Both the position numbers and the translations under genes were made by a program. DNA of 64,000 bases from Gyrodactylus bullatarudis (Eukaryota; Platyhelminthes; Monogenea; Gyrodactylidea; Gyrodactylidae): NCBI GenBank assembly GCA_012064415.1, contig SSNU01000249.1, forward strand, positions 62,001 through 126,000, given 5' to 3'. The notes under the pieces were generated by a model. That model worked only from the letters and a program-made list of their open reading frames with translations. It searched no databases and was not told the origin of the DNA. The stretch's first letter is position 1, and each line of letters starts with the position of its first letter. Shown here piece after piece: positions 54,701 through 64,000 of this stretch.

Positions 54701-57700
54701 AGTGAGGATTGGAAAAAAGATTTGATTTACTTGAAAGACAGTAACCAGAGCCCAGTGGAGTTGATCAAAATTTGCTCTATCACATTCACAGTCGTTAGGA
54801 GTTTTTTCAATTTCCTCGCATGTACAAGGGATTTCTGGCTTAGTGTTCTTTTTAGTACAAAATTTTCCTCCAAACAGAGTCCGTCCAAGAATGCTAGAAT
54901 ATCAAATCATATATTTGTTTAATTGTTGATTATAATAGTTATAATTAGAGCGGTCACAAAAAAGCATTTTTCAAGACTTCCTTTCGAGAATTGATTATTT
55001 TAGAGGAAAAAGTATTAAATAAATTTTGATAATAGGCTTAGTATCTTTTCTTTAAACCTTGAACATCCAGATAATTTTTTTTAAAGGGACATTGCTGAGA
55101 TTGAATACGCATTTTTTTCAAAAACTAACTTTCAGTTAAGAAGATATTTAAAAAATAATTTTCAGTTTCTTAAAATAGAATTATGACTTGAGACTGTCCC
55201 TTATATGATAATCTGGAACATAATGGGTTTAAAAAATTGAAAAAATTCATATTCTAAATAAAGGATTATTGAAAAAACACAAATATATACTCACCTAAAT
55301 ATGAAAATGAAGAGTACAAGGAGGGCAAAAAAAGTTGCAACATTGTCCATGGTTTTGAGCATAACAACGAGCTGATTCCTCAGAGCAGGAAGAAATCTGA
55401 CCAGTTTTATTATTCTTAGTAGCCGGAAGGTTCTAAGAACTGAAAGACCCGAAGTGGAACTTACATCAGTAAGTTCGCATACACTGAAAAATATAATAAA
55501 ATTTTAAATATTTCAAACTAGAAATAAATATATTTCTCGAATGACAAATCTCTATTTAGAAAAAGTGTGATTCTAGCAATAAAATAGCATATTGAAACTA
55601 GACTAAATTTCAGATTCAGACAAGTATGCAATAATAGAGAATTAATCTGGAATTGTTACAGGCCTATTATCTCATTTAAATTATGGATTAAGACTCAAGA
55701 AAAGAGTAGAAAACCCTACCTTATAGTAACGATGATTCCATCAAAGACATTAAAGCCATCTGATAGGTAGACAACAACACCATCTCCAATCAATTTTAAT
55801 ATCATTTCAACAAGGAATAATATGGTGAAGAACATGTTTGAATTCTCCAGGAATATCGTTAATTCTTCTGGCTGAAAAGTAAAAGTTATTAATTTCTTTC
55901 TATAGAGTCATTCAATTGAAATGGCCCATCATTTCTATTTTTTTAATTTCCAAGCAAGACCAAAACTTTATGTATAATTCGATTAAATTTCGCTTATTTC
56001 ATATTAATTTCTAGTGTTATTTACAAGTTCAACTCTTACTGAGGAAAATTTTATAAGCATTCTTTCTGGTTGATAAGAAAAAATCCAATCTTAAATGATA
56101 TTTATTCTAAAAAGTCAAAGTCTGAAACCATTTAATTATCTTGATATTGTTCTATATAAAATTATTTTGAAAGAATTATATTGGATAATTAAGCATAATT
56201 TTTTCCCGGAAAATTTTTCTATCAACGCTCAGAATAAGAATATAAAAATATATTTCTTTTTTTCTTGAATAATAAGGAACGGGACACTATTCATAGATCA
56301 AATTTTATTCATTTTGTTTATTGATGACGATCAATTGAGAATTCAGCAATATATAAAAATTCCCAAATTTTATGATGAGGAATTTAATTTCTTTCGTTAT
56401 TGATCTTAGACTTGAGTTCAACAAAAGAAATCCTTATTTATTTCTAAAGTGAATTATTTTGCAAGTTTGATAAACCAGATTTCAACCTAAATAAAATTTT
56501 ATCTTACGAGTCGAGAACGATGTCTGGACAATATCCAGTGGATATAATGGGTACTAAGCAAATTTCAAGACCAAGATCAATTTCAATCTATTGAGTCGAA
56601 TCTCCTGGCAAATAGAATAAACAATTGATGCCTCAAAAACAATTTTTTTTTGAAGTTGGGAAACTTTTAGAGAAATCTCAATTTGAAAAGGAAGCAAGAT
56701 ATTACAACTAATTTCTTTTAAGACCCGCAAGTTTTGATAGGTCTTTAAGAATTTAGGTTTTTTTGAATCTAGATCATGAGGCTCTCTTTCACGATAGAGA
56801 GAAAAAAAATTTAGAAAAAATCAATTTTTAAGGAAAATACGGCAAATCTTGAAGTAGCGCCAAATTCCGATTAGTAAAACTTTGAGTTAAAAATTTTTGC
56901 TGATTTAAATGTGAGAGAGCGATCAAAAGTTGATTTTTAAGGTCACAATTAATCAAAGAAATTAAATATGCTGAATATGGTTTTAAGAATCACCCCATAA
57001 TCGTGTCGAAATCAAATTTTGATTTTTTCATCATTATCAAAAAATGGGAATTTGGCGCTACTTCAAGATTTCAAATTTGCTGTATGTTCCTTAAAAATTG
57101 ATTTTTTCTAAATTTTTTTCCCTGTATCTTGAAAGAGGGCCTTTCTTGATGAAAAAATAAGAATTTTGTAAAAATCATAAATTCCTATCTTCATATTTTA
57201 GCTAGCTTTAGATTCCCAACTTCATATATTTTAGTATTTAGCCTCATGGTTGTTTTTCCTAGCTCATGTGGATCACTTTTGGCAGGTAATATAGAATGCA
57301 TTGCAAAGATTATCCAAATCAGACTGGCTAATTATAATCCAAGGAATCAGTTTATGTTCATATAATCCTCATTATAAAAATATCGTTACTTTTTCTACAG
57401 AAAGTAAGCTGGACAAAAGCTAGATATGCTCATCATTACTTTTACCAAATTAAATAATCAATAAATACAAAAGGGAAAAGAATTATTACATGAAATCAAC
57501 TAAAATATATAACACTGTACAATGTACACAGTTAAATGTCTCACCTGTTGATGATATTCAACTCCCATATTGATAGTATTGATTAGAATAGATAGGAGTA
57601 TTGTCCTGCTAAAGTATCTATGATCAATTATCTTTTTAACGAATGCCCTTATACTCTTGAAAAATCCTGGAAAAAGAAAATTAAATATTAGGGAACTTTT

Positions 57701-60700
57701 GATTTTTTCTTATTAAGTTTTAACAAACTTTTCCATGATCTAATTTTGTTCTTGTTTGGTGAGAGACTTGATGCATGGCATGAGCATTCGGAATCTGAGC
57801 AGCTTGCGGAGAAATCTAGAAACATTAAAAAATATCATTTCGACATATAAATATCAGACGTAACTAAAAGAAGTAAATCTAGCAATGGAACATGAGTCAG
57901 ATTCTTTTCAACTCACCAAACGAATTAATCTCTGATTTTATGGGAAACGAAAAAGGTCTCTGGGAATTTTGCATATTCACAGAATAACAGGGTATGAATG
58001 CTTTAAAAATAGTTCCATCTTTTCCTTTGATCTGGGTCGATCGATAAATTTGTCCATCATTAGTACAATAAAATTTTTGGCCACTAGTCATGCTGGAAGA
58101 GTCCATTCGATTACTTGAAACCATGCTTGAATACAGAATACTCTCAGGATGTAAAAGATTTTGTTTCATTGGAGAATTCTTAAGACTATCGTTAGCCCCT
58201 GAGTTCGTTATAACATTTGCATACTCATTGTGCCCAGGACCATAAGAGGAATCAATCCCTGCTGAGTTAGCCGAGGGATTTTTGTAGGATGTAGGATAAT
58301 CGTTTACATCTGTCGTACTATTTGAATTGTACAACGGCCTGAAGATCATTTCACTCTGGGAGTTTAAAGGACAATATGTTGTTAATTGTTTTCCCATCGA
58401 AAGAGAATTTGAATCTGTTTGACTCTGTTTATTGGAAATAGATGAATGTATTTTTGTTTATTCCATTTCATCTTTTTTTTATAATTTTTCAAAGCATTTC
58501 AAAGATAGCAGAGAGAATAGAATTGCTGTTAGATTTTCATTTTAATTATTCTTTTTATAATTAGAATTACAGAAGTGTCTTTTAGTTAGATTAGAGAGAA
58601 TTGTAACAAACTCTGTATAAACAAATCATTAAAAGTACTAAAGATATTACAGGAATGTTAAGAACTTATAAAGGATCTTCACACATTTATTACTGTGTAA
58701 ATATTCAGTAAGAATGCAGTATTTATGATTAGTATTTTCTTCAATTGCAATATATGGAGTAGGTTCCAGTCTATCTAAACTATTTTATTGAAAAAATTAT
58801 TTAAGCCGCTTCTATTACAAATCAAACCCAAGATCTTAATTTTCCTTCAAGTGACGAATTAAATTATCAGAGTTATTACTCTAATAGTTCTAATTATAAC
58901 AACTATAATTACAATCATTATAACTTATATAATTTTTATCCTTAAAGAAATACTACACCCATCTCTTCCTTTTCTTTTAATACAGATAGACCAATACAAG
59001 CCAGAAGAAAACACAGTCAGGTAGCAAGCGAACAACGTAATAGTCAGTCTTGAATCAGTCTTAGGGAAAAAAGTTCTCAAGAAAAAAAATAGGGTTTAGT
59101 ACTTAAAGAGTTTCATTTTTGAAACAGATCTGAATGAATTTTATAGAATTCGATATTTAATATATGACAGGATAAGCAAAAAAACTTACTGTATTCATGA
59201 TATCTCGATTTTTGTAGATGATTGAAATATTTGAAGCATTACACCGTTGTCGTGAATCCATAATAGTACTCATAGATGAGTCATTAAGAATATCAATGTC
59301 TGACATTTCTGGAATGGCAACAGGAGCAATACGAAAACTTGATGTGATTGTGGCTGTATCTTCTTCAATGCATTTTATTGAATTCCGCTTACCCAGTTGG
59401 TCTAAGAGGGAATAGTTATTTAAGTTGCATGAGAAAGAAAACAATTTTTTGGGTAGTAAACGAAGTATTTTCTGAGGCTTATTTTATCAGGCATAGTGTA
59501 ACTTTGAGGGTTGAAAATATCTAAGTAAATCTCTTTTTCTATCGTACGAAGGCTATTATTTTCATTTGTTTAGAACAGTCAAAAAAAATTTATATCTATT
59601 CAAAAATCTAATTTATATCTACGTTTGCTAAGCATAAATTATTTATCTCCTCTCACTACTGAATGAATAATGTCTATTTTTCAAGCTTGGCCTCGGTGAG
59701 TTGACTTCGGATGATGTTGTATCTGGCTTGTTGTTAGAATTACTGTTGTTTGAATTGGAATTATTATTACTTCGTTGTAGTGATACAATAAGAGGATATG
59801 GAACTGAAGTTAGAGATAAACAATTCCCTTGTTTACCTTGGTAATTGAACGATTGATGTGGAAAATAGTTGGATGAGTTAGAGACAATATTTGAGTTCAT
59901 ACTAGCCAGGTAATTACGATATCTCTTTCGGCACTTGGGTCTTTTCATTGAAGGATTATTCTCTAGCATTGTGGACATTCTTCGATTCATTTTCCTCTCT
60001 AGGTCCTAAGAAAGAATCATTAGCCTATTCTTTTAGTTAATTCTCATCTGATCGACAAAGAAAAAGTGTGCTCTGTATATGTTTTCTCTTCTTTGATTTC
60101 TAAAGTTTGAAATAAAATTGTCAAAAAATAAATTTAAAAATTAACAGAGAGAAACTGCAAATCTATATAGAGAACAAAATAAATAAAGAGTAAATTACCT
60201 GTTTTGGAAATATGATGGTAAGCTATGAATAAAATGATAATTTCACTTTTGTACGATAATATTATCGAGCTTAATGAAGAATATTTTTCCAAAAATCACC
60301 TTAAAGAAAAATTTTTTCCAATAATCACCCCAAAAGAAATTTTTTCTAAAATTCACCCTAAATATTCTTCTTAATAATAAGAAATAATTTAATTTAATAA
60401 TTTATCTTCCCATTTTTCAGCGCTTGATATTTAACGGCTTTTGCACGGTCTTCCATATTTTTTATTTACTCTGTAACTTTTTAGCCACGAAATACAGATT
60501 TTAATAGGGATATTCATTAATTTTTGCAAACTAAAAGGACATTGGAGTTTGGTGAAGTTAACAATTCTTCTTATTTCACTATTTCGATCTTGAGAAACAA
60601 GAAATAAATCTTCTTTAAGGATAGCAAAAACTTGTAAGAACCTAGATTCGCGTAAGGTTTTTTCCATCAAAGGTTCTAGACCTAATTAATATGAAGATGG

Positions 60701-63389
60701 GAAATTATGATTTTTACAAAATTATGATTTTTGAAATTTTGAAGATTCAAGATCCCTGGAAATCGGCGAGTCCATTGAAATTTTTAAGGTCATAATCGGT
60801 TTCTTTGACTAATCATGATCAAGAAAATTAAAAGAAGATATATGAAATGTACATTTGGTTTTAATATATCTTCTTTTAATTTTCTTAATTATGAATATAA
60901 GTGAATTTTTGGACGTGTTTGAAAAACTACGCGAATTACTTATTCGTAATAATCATGATCCTAAAAATCAACTTTTGATCACTCTCTCACTTTTAAATCA
61001 ACAAAAATTATGAACTCAAAGTTCAAAAAAATGGGAATTTGGCGCCATCGCTAGATTTGAAATACGCCATAACTTTCTTAAATTTGATTTTTTTCCATTC
61101 TTCTTTCTTCAGATCCTGAAAGTGGAACCTACGATCTAGATTCCAAAGAATCTTGATCAATTTCGATTTCTTGATGAAAAAAATCCTAAATTCCATTCTT
61201 CATATTAATTAGCTTTATAGAAGACGAAAGTCCACTTTCAATCTTTCTGAAACTTATGTAGGTTGCATAAAGAATTTTAATCATTCAAGTTACACTATTC
61301 AATAAAAGGGGAATTTTAAAATGAGAATTATTGATTCGAGGTAAAACGTTGAAATTTTCATTAGGGTGATTTTTGAGGTGAAAAAAATATCCCTTTAATT
61401 TTTTTAAATTTTTGAGGTGATTTTTGGAAAAAAAAATTTTTTTGGGGTGATTTTTGGGATTAACCCAAGATATAGCAGATAGGAGTAGATTTCAGGAATT
61501 CGATTTTGGTAATTTTGAAACGCCTGACCGTAGAAGTTATTCGGTGGTGTAATCTTTATTTCCTCTTTTTGTTATAACCCTATATATAAAGCTAGTTAAT
61601 ATGAAGAAGGGAATTTATGGTTTTTACAAAATTCTTAATTTTTTCATCCAGAAATCGAATTTGATCAAGATTTTTGGAATCTAGATAATGCAACCCTCTT
61701 TCAGAATACAGAGAAAAAAATTTAGAAAAAATTAATTTTTAAGGAAAATACGGAAATTTGAAATTTTGAAGTAGCGCCAAATTTCCATTTTTTTGAACTT
61801 TGAGTTAAAATTTTTTGCTGATTTAAATGTGAAAGAGCGATCAAAAGTTGATTTTTAGGATCATAATTAGTGAAAGAAATTAAATATACTAATTCAGATT
61901 TTGAGAATCCGCCCATCTTCGTGTGAAAATCAAATTTGATACTTCATAATCCCTGAAAATGACGAATTTATCAAAATTTTTATGATGATCATCGGATTTT
62001 TATTGTCTTATTGTGATCCTAAAAATCAATTTTTGATCGCTCTCTCACATTTAAATCAGCAACAATTTTTAACTCAAAGTTTAAAAAAATGGAAATTTGG
62101 CGCTACTTCAAAATTTCAAATTTCCGTATTTTCCTTAAAAATTAATTTTTTCTAAATTTTTTTCTCTGTATTCTGAAAGAGGGTTGCATTATCTAGATTC
62201 CAAAAATCTTGATCAAATTCGATTTCTGGATGAAAAAATTTTGTAAAAATCATAAATTCCCTTCTTCATATTAACTAGGTGTATATGGCATTCATCACAC
62301 TGATGAGTATGCCCGAAATAAAGGCCCATTTTTGTGAAAATTGTGGCATCTCTTTCCTCTTCCCTGAAATGAACTTAGCATCGGTAACTCAGCTTAAAAC
62401 CGATGTCTCTGTACATTTCACAACGTTAAAATTTTTGAAAAAAGTTATTTCCAAAGTATTGACATAAAAGAGCCGAAGTTGTATATTTTGGCGAGATGAG
62501 CTTCAAAATATTTATGCTTCATGTATAATACCAAACAATTTATTTTATGCAGCCTTGAATAGTTCTTCCCTCAAGGCTTTTGTCAAATATTTCAATATAC
62601 TCTCACAATATGGAGTAAAATTTAAATCATTTTTTTTCATCCTAGCTATAGGAGTTTCAGCATTATTTTATGAAATCAACCTAAACCACTAATAACGTTA
62701 GGCTTCTTTACTATAATACTGTATTGAAAAAATAAAGACGAAATAATGTCTCTTGATTCCGATAAACTCTCCACTATTTTCGAATAGATCTTAACCTGCA
62801 ATTATCTCATTATCTTAAATATTGTAAAACTCTCTTGTAAATTACAAGTTCTAATTTTGTTTAAGCATTCCACTAGATTCAAGAAAATGAACACTAATTT
62901 TGAGAAACCCTTTTCATCTCTTATTATTCTTATTTTGGGAACTTGAAAAATTGTCCACGTAAAATAACCGTAAATATCATGTTTATTTGACATAATAAGG
63001 AAGATTACTGTATGATGGTTAGAGTTAAGCCAAAAGGTTTTTTCAGACTTAAAATATTTTAAATATCATAATTATCGCATGAATTCAAAGAAAAAAAGGT
63101 TACTCACATTTCTATTCATACGTTCTAAATACTTGTTATCTTTAAATACACGATAATGGAGACATAATGCCCTACGTATTGTCCAACGTATTGACTTTTT
63201 AAAAGAACCTAGTAATATTCGAAATATTTGGCCATAGCAGTTCTTTGGCTCAATAGAACTGACAAGAGTACTACTGGACTGATATCTTCTTCGTTCCATA
63301 GCCATTCGTTCAATCTCACGTTTCTTTGTCTCAGAGAATTGTGTTGCTATAACAACTAGACATAGATTTATCATAAAGAAGGCTCCAAT
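33328..63389 (-). CDS. Cav3: T-type voltage-gated calcium channel alpha1 subunit (Cav3), IS6 to C-terminus
   Basis: Thirty exons join in phase (5,559 nt, 1,852 residues): 63108-63389, 59657-60005, 59190-59401, 57917-58424, 57729-57815, 57545-57666, 55720-55871, 55295-55483, 54731-54893, 54512-54667, 54204-54411, 50751-50926, 46806-46876, 44126-44342, 43971-44066, 43287-43655, 43136-43224, 42903-43026, 42448-42698, 42260-42386, 41985-42203, 40621-40813, 37812-37963, 37591-37700, 37310-37440, 36771-36920, 36582-36706, 35743-35898, 34010-34159, 33328-33552. It forms the pore of a low-voltage-activated plasma-membrane Ca channel. Filter sites seen are TQEDW (II), SSKDGW (III) and ATGDNW (IV), giving the x-E-D-D pattern of Cav3; there is no beta-subunit AID motif after IS6, and the gating-brake region is present, both typical of T-type. 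Domain I before S6 lies beyond 64000. Smallest introns are 56-64 bp; many large introns are packed with foldback and MITE repeats. Confidence 0.96.
35743..37963 (-). other. Cav3 domain IV exons
   Basis: Exons 37812-37963 (IVS1), 37591-37700 (S2), 37310-37440 (S3-S4, [13 protein letters not shown]), 36771-36920 (S4-S5), 36582-36706 (filter ATGDNW) and 35743-35898 (D4L6 loop and S6). The D4L6 loop is cysteine-rich ([12 protein letters not shown]). Confidence 0.95.
36957..37255. mobile_element. MITE family C copy in a Cav3 intron
   Basis: Starts AACCCTATCCCTAAATAG and ends CGTCTTGATAGG; shares GATAATTCAAAGTC, GGTAAAATTTAGTTTTAT and AGTAGATGGGAAATTCAATAG with 24309-24535. It makes up about 300 of the 389 bp of the intron 36921-37309. 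Confidence 0.6.
39795..40504. mobile_element. Foldback family F copy (39.8 kb)
   Basis: A 710-bp palindrome-like element: the arm beginning TTGATATGAGGTTGGGAATC is mirrored at the right end (CATATAATTTAG), with matching inner blocks (TATGGCCATTTTTC / AATGGCCATATTTT). It lies in the Cav3 intron 37964-40620; the rest of that intron shows nothing else. Confidence 0.75.
40908..41369. mobile_element. piggyBac-like MITE, family A (intact copy)
   Basis: TTAA at 40904-40907, then CCCTTCATGTCCCA; the right end is TGGGACATGAAGGG, a perfect 14-bp inverted repeat, followed by CTAA (a decayed TTAA). TTAA target sites with CCC ends are typical of the piggyBac superfamily. It is 462 bp long and non-coding, in the Cav3 intron 40814-41984. 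Confidence 0.8.
42714..42742. repeat. (AT)n microsatellite
   Basis: About 14 AT units in the small Cav3 intron between 42698 and 42903. Confidence 0.95.
45255..45690. mobile_element. Foldback element, separate family, in Cav3 intron
   Basis: Arms near 45255-45395 and 45545-45690 are inverted copies (ATTACTTAAATCGCC / GGCGATTTAAGTAAT, ACCTTTCCATGC / GCATGGAAAGGT, GATAAACA / TGTTTATC). The central spacer is about 150 bp. Mirrored short frames on opposite strands come from this symmetry and are not genes. It lies in the intron 44343-46805. Confidence 0.65.
46230..46510. mobile_element. Foldback family F copy (46.2 kb, short)
   Basis: Left end CTAGTCAATACTGAAGTTGA and right end TCAACTTCAGTATTAACTA are inverted copies of each other and relatives of the family ends. 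Only about 280 bp long, so it is internally deleted. Confidence 0.5.
47794..48399. mobile_element. Foldback family F copy (47.8 kb)
   Basis: Left end CTAGTTGGCATGAAGATGAG, right end CTCATCTTCATGTCAATTAG. The arms are similar enough that the same peptide-like frame appears on each strand. Confidence 0.75.
48431..48587. mobile_element. piggyBac-like MITE, family B (3'-truncated copy)
   Basis: TTAA (48427-48430) then CCCTTTCGGTGCCGAG. It matches 50240-50434 until ...GTAGAGTTATGAA and then stops, so the right end is lost. Confidence 0.65.
49456..50239. mobile_element. Foldback family F copy interrupted by a Penelope-like fragment
   Basis: The left arm (ATATGAGAATTTATGATTTT) and right arm (AAATCATAAATTCCCATCTT) are inverted. 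The left arm is broken near 49600 by a segment with the flank and core of the hammerhead repeat (49618-49655). Confidence 0.6.
49618..49655 (-). pseudogene. Decayed hammerhead/pLTR fragment, copy 4
   Basis: The minus strand reads CCGGTGTAATAGTCTTACGAG then ATCCGGTGATC, nearly identical to copy 3 but with CTGA changed to CTTA and GAAA changed to GATC. Both changes hit invariant core positions, so it should not cleave. Confidence 0.6.
50240..50434. mobile_element. piggyBac-like MITE, family B (full copy, about 195 bp)
   Basis: Right end CGGCACCGAAAGGG (to 50434) followed by TTAA (50435-50438); left end CCTTTAGGTGCCGAGAC, without a clear TTAA. Inner sequence matches 48431-48587. Confidence 0.65.
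50498..50650. mobile_element. MITE family C fragment
   Basis: Shares AATTGTGAGTCTTTTT..CGATT and the end CTCGATAGGGTTGA with the right half of 36957-37255. Confidence 0.45.
51978..52396. mobile_element. Foldback family F copy (52 kb)
   Basis: Ends CTAATATAAAGTTGGGAATC and GATTCCCAACTTCATATCAA; both arms carry GATTTTTACA...ATATTTTCATCAAGAATTCG. About 420 bp. Confidence 0.75.
53190..53603. mobile_element. piggyBac-like MITE, family D
   Basis: TTAA on both sides (53186-53189 and 53604-53607). Ends CCCTTAATATCCCAG and its imperfect complement CAGTGGGACTTGGAGGG. 414 bp, non-coding, in the Cav3 intron 50927-54203. A related copy is at 55056-55230. Confidence 0.7.
55056..55230. mobile_element. piggyBac-like MITE, related to family D (short copy)
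   Basis: TTTAAACCTTGAACATCCAG at the left and CTGGAACATAATGGGTTTAAA at the right form an inverted pair with TTAA inside TTTAAA. It fills nearly half of the 401-bp Cav3 intron 54894-55294. Confidence 0.55.
56650..57205. mobile_element. Foldback family F copy (56.7 kb)
   Basis: Inverted arms with TCTAGATCATGAGGCTC and AAGTAGCGCCAAATTCC in the left arm and GGAATTTGGCGCTACTTC in the right; the right end is ATCTTCATATTTTAGCTAG. It lies in the intron 55872-57544. Confidence 0.7.
57729..60005 (-). other. Cav3 domain I-II linker exons
   Basis: Four exons (59657-60005, 59190-59401, 57917-58424, 57729-57815) encode a low-complexity linker with Asn/Ser runs ([13 protein letters not shown]). Borders and phases fit on both sides. 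The last one carries [15 protein letters not shown], a small Cys-rich patch just before IIS1. The linker sequence is poorly conserved between species, so these exons rest on splice sites and phase. Confidence 0.75.
58425..59189 (-). other. Cav3 intron, 765 bp, unique-looking
   Basis: AT-rich with short runs of ATTATAA-type words near 58890-58940. No repeat family or exon recognised. Confidence 0.4.
60291..60366. repeat. Short tandem of an AATCACC(C)-A/T-rich unit (inverted partner at 61.4 kb)
   Basis: Three imperfect units of about 26 bp, each with ATCACC or TTCACC followed by AAA-rich and TTTTTT-rich parts. The reverse complement of the same unit (GGTGATTTTT) is repeated at 61361-61458. Confidence 0.6.
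60682..61212. mobile_element. Foldback family F copy (60.7 kb)
   Basis: Ends CTAATTAATATGAAGATGGG and CATATTAATTAG, a near-perfect terminal match. An extra hairpin (AATTAAAAGAAGATATAT) is at 60833-60890. It lies between the inverted AATCACC tandems. Confidence 0.75.
61361..61458. repeat. Short tandem of a GGTGATTTTT unit
   Basis: Three GGTGATTTTTG(A/G) units spaced irregularly, inverted with respect to 60291-60366. Confidence 0.6.
61592..62278. mobile_element. Foldback family F copy (61.6 kb, best preserved)
   Basis: Ends CTAGTTAATATGAAGAAGGG and CCCTTCTTCATATTAACTAG are perfect inverted copies over 20 bp, and the arms stay similar for about 300 bp (AGTAGCGCCAAATTTCC / GGAAATTTGGCGCTACT). 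687 bp, no coding capacity. Confidence 0.85.
63108..63389 (-). other. Cav3 exon: end of IS6 and gating brake
   Basis: Encodes [20 protein letters not shown] (end of segment IS6), then the helix-loop-helix gating brake ([20 protein letters not shown]), which in vertebrate Cav3 keeps the channel from opening at rest. The acceptor is AATTTTAG and the donor is GTGAGT. Confidence 0.9.
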
Positions 63390-64000
63390 CTAAAATTTGG
63401 AAAGAGAGGAAAATTTACAAATAGTTAAGCAAGCTATGTTTCTTTGAGCATTGCAAAAAAGTTGTTCTGTGTGTAGATATCAAAAAACATCATTTAAAAA
63501 TAATTGAAATAATATTATTGTAAATATATCTTTTCCATATGGTTGAAAAAATATGTCAATCCAAAAAAGAAACGCTTGTTAGATTTAACAGCAATTTTAA
63601 AAGTAACTTTGCCCAAGTAAAAACGACTAAAAGTATGTATACTTTCTAACAGTGGCCTTCGGATCGATTCATCTATTATTTTCTAGAAAACCACATGAGA
63701 AATTCCTGATATAGCTGAAATCCGGATTCTCATATTCGAGTTGAAAACATTTAATTTCTTGAATAATGTTTATTGCTATGTTTTCTGATTTTAAACACTG
63801 CTCGAAAATTGAAAAATAAATTATGGCACTTTTCTCAAAAGTTTGATGGCCTTATTCGATTTTATTGACTGTACACGTACAATTTTCAGACATAAAAGCT
63901 TCAGGAATTCGTAATAATAATTTTTACCTATGAATAAGGTGTATAATTATATTATAATAGAATCTGGAATTAAAAAATTTCTCTTTATTATCTTTATAAC
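63390..64000 (-). other. Cav3 intron running off the window
   Basis: Upstream of the IS6 exon. No further channel exon (pore loop of domain I) is found before the window ends. Confidence 0.6.

Larger units (their letters stand above)
54512..57666 (-). other. Cav3 domain II exons
   Basis: Exons 57545-57666 (IIS1), 55720-55871 (S2-S3), 55295-55483 (S4-S5: [20 protein letters not shown]), 54731-54893 (extracellular loop and pore helix) and 54512-54667 (filter TQEDW and S6, [16 protein letters not shown]). The S5-pore loop (D2L5) is long and has five cysteines, as reported for invertebrate Cav3 channels. Confidence 0.93.

Noticed and set aside
57741..57815. Alternative reading [14 protein letters not shown] in the small Cav3 exon
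   Set aside because: Although it looks channel-like, only the other frame ([12 protein letters not shown]) agrees with the phase of both neighbouring exons.
62279..62467. 62-codon frame with CENCG next to the 61.6-kb foldback
   Set aside because: Less AT-rich than its surroundings, but it starts in the foldback end and no family is visible; may be an old gene fragment.

Overview
The window is AT-rich eukaryotic nuclear DNA. Every gene that can be modelled is metazoan: a PPEF/RdgC-type phosphatase, ANKMY2, coronin, a cytosolic sulfotransferase and a T-type (Cav3) calcium-channel alpha1 subunit. Several introns of 28-37 bp, a Penelope-like retroelement with hammerhead-ribozyme motifs, and a possible spliced two-gene transcript would suit a lophotrochozoan such as a flatworm (dicyemids also have tiny introns). 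That placement is inference and no species is proposed.

Layout. 1-530: end of a decayed Ty3/gypsy element. 970-3886 (-): PPEF-like phosphatase, head to head with an intronless, divergent QPRTase-like gene at 4049-5161 (+). 6262-7417 (+): ANKMY2. 8087-20214 (-): an unrecognised Asn/Ser-rich protein with a coiled coil; its introns hold a SINE/foldback composite (9.8-10.5 kb) and a Penelope-like element (14.5-15.3 kb). 21207-26612 (-): complete coronin in six exons. 26904-29599 (+): a Metallopep (YIL108W-like) zinc metalloprotease in three exons, running straight into a 762-bp foldback element. 30487-31762 (-): a sulfotransferase followed 67 bp downstream by a secreted cysteine-rich peptide gene with a splice-acceptor-like sequence just before its ATG. 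33328-63389 (-): 30 exons of a Cav3 channel, from the end of domain I (IS6) to the C-terminus; domains I S1-S5 lie beyond the window.

The exon models were built by hand from homology, GT-AG (once GC-AG) borders and phase. For the Cav3 gene the 30 exons sum to 5,559 nt with every phase matching, which supports the model. Introns are the main repeat reservoir: nine copies of one long-inverted-repeat family, several TTAA-flanked piggyBac-like MITE families, other foldbacks and decayed retroelements. The genes look unrelated in function apart from the possible sulfotransferase/peptide pair; PPEF and Cav3 both belong to calcium signalling, but their shared presence is probably chance.
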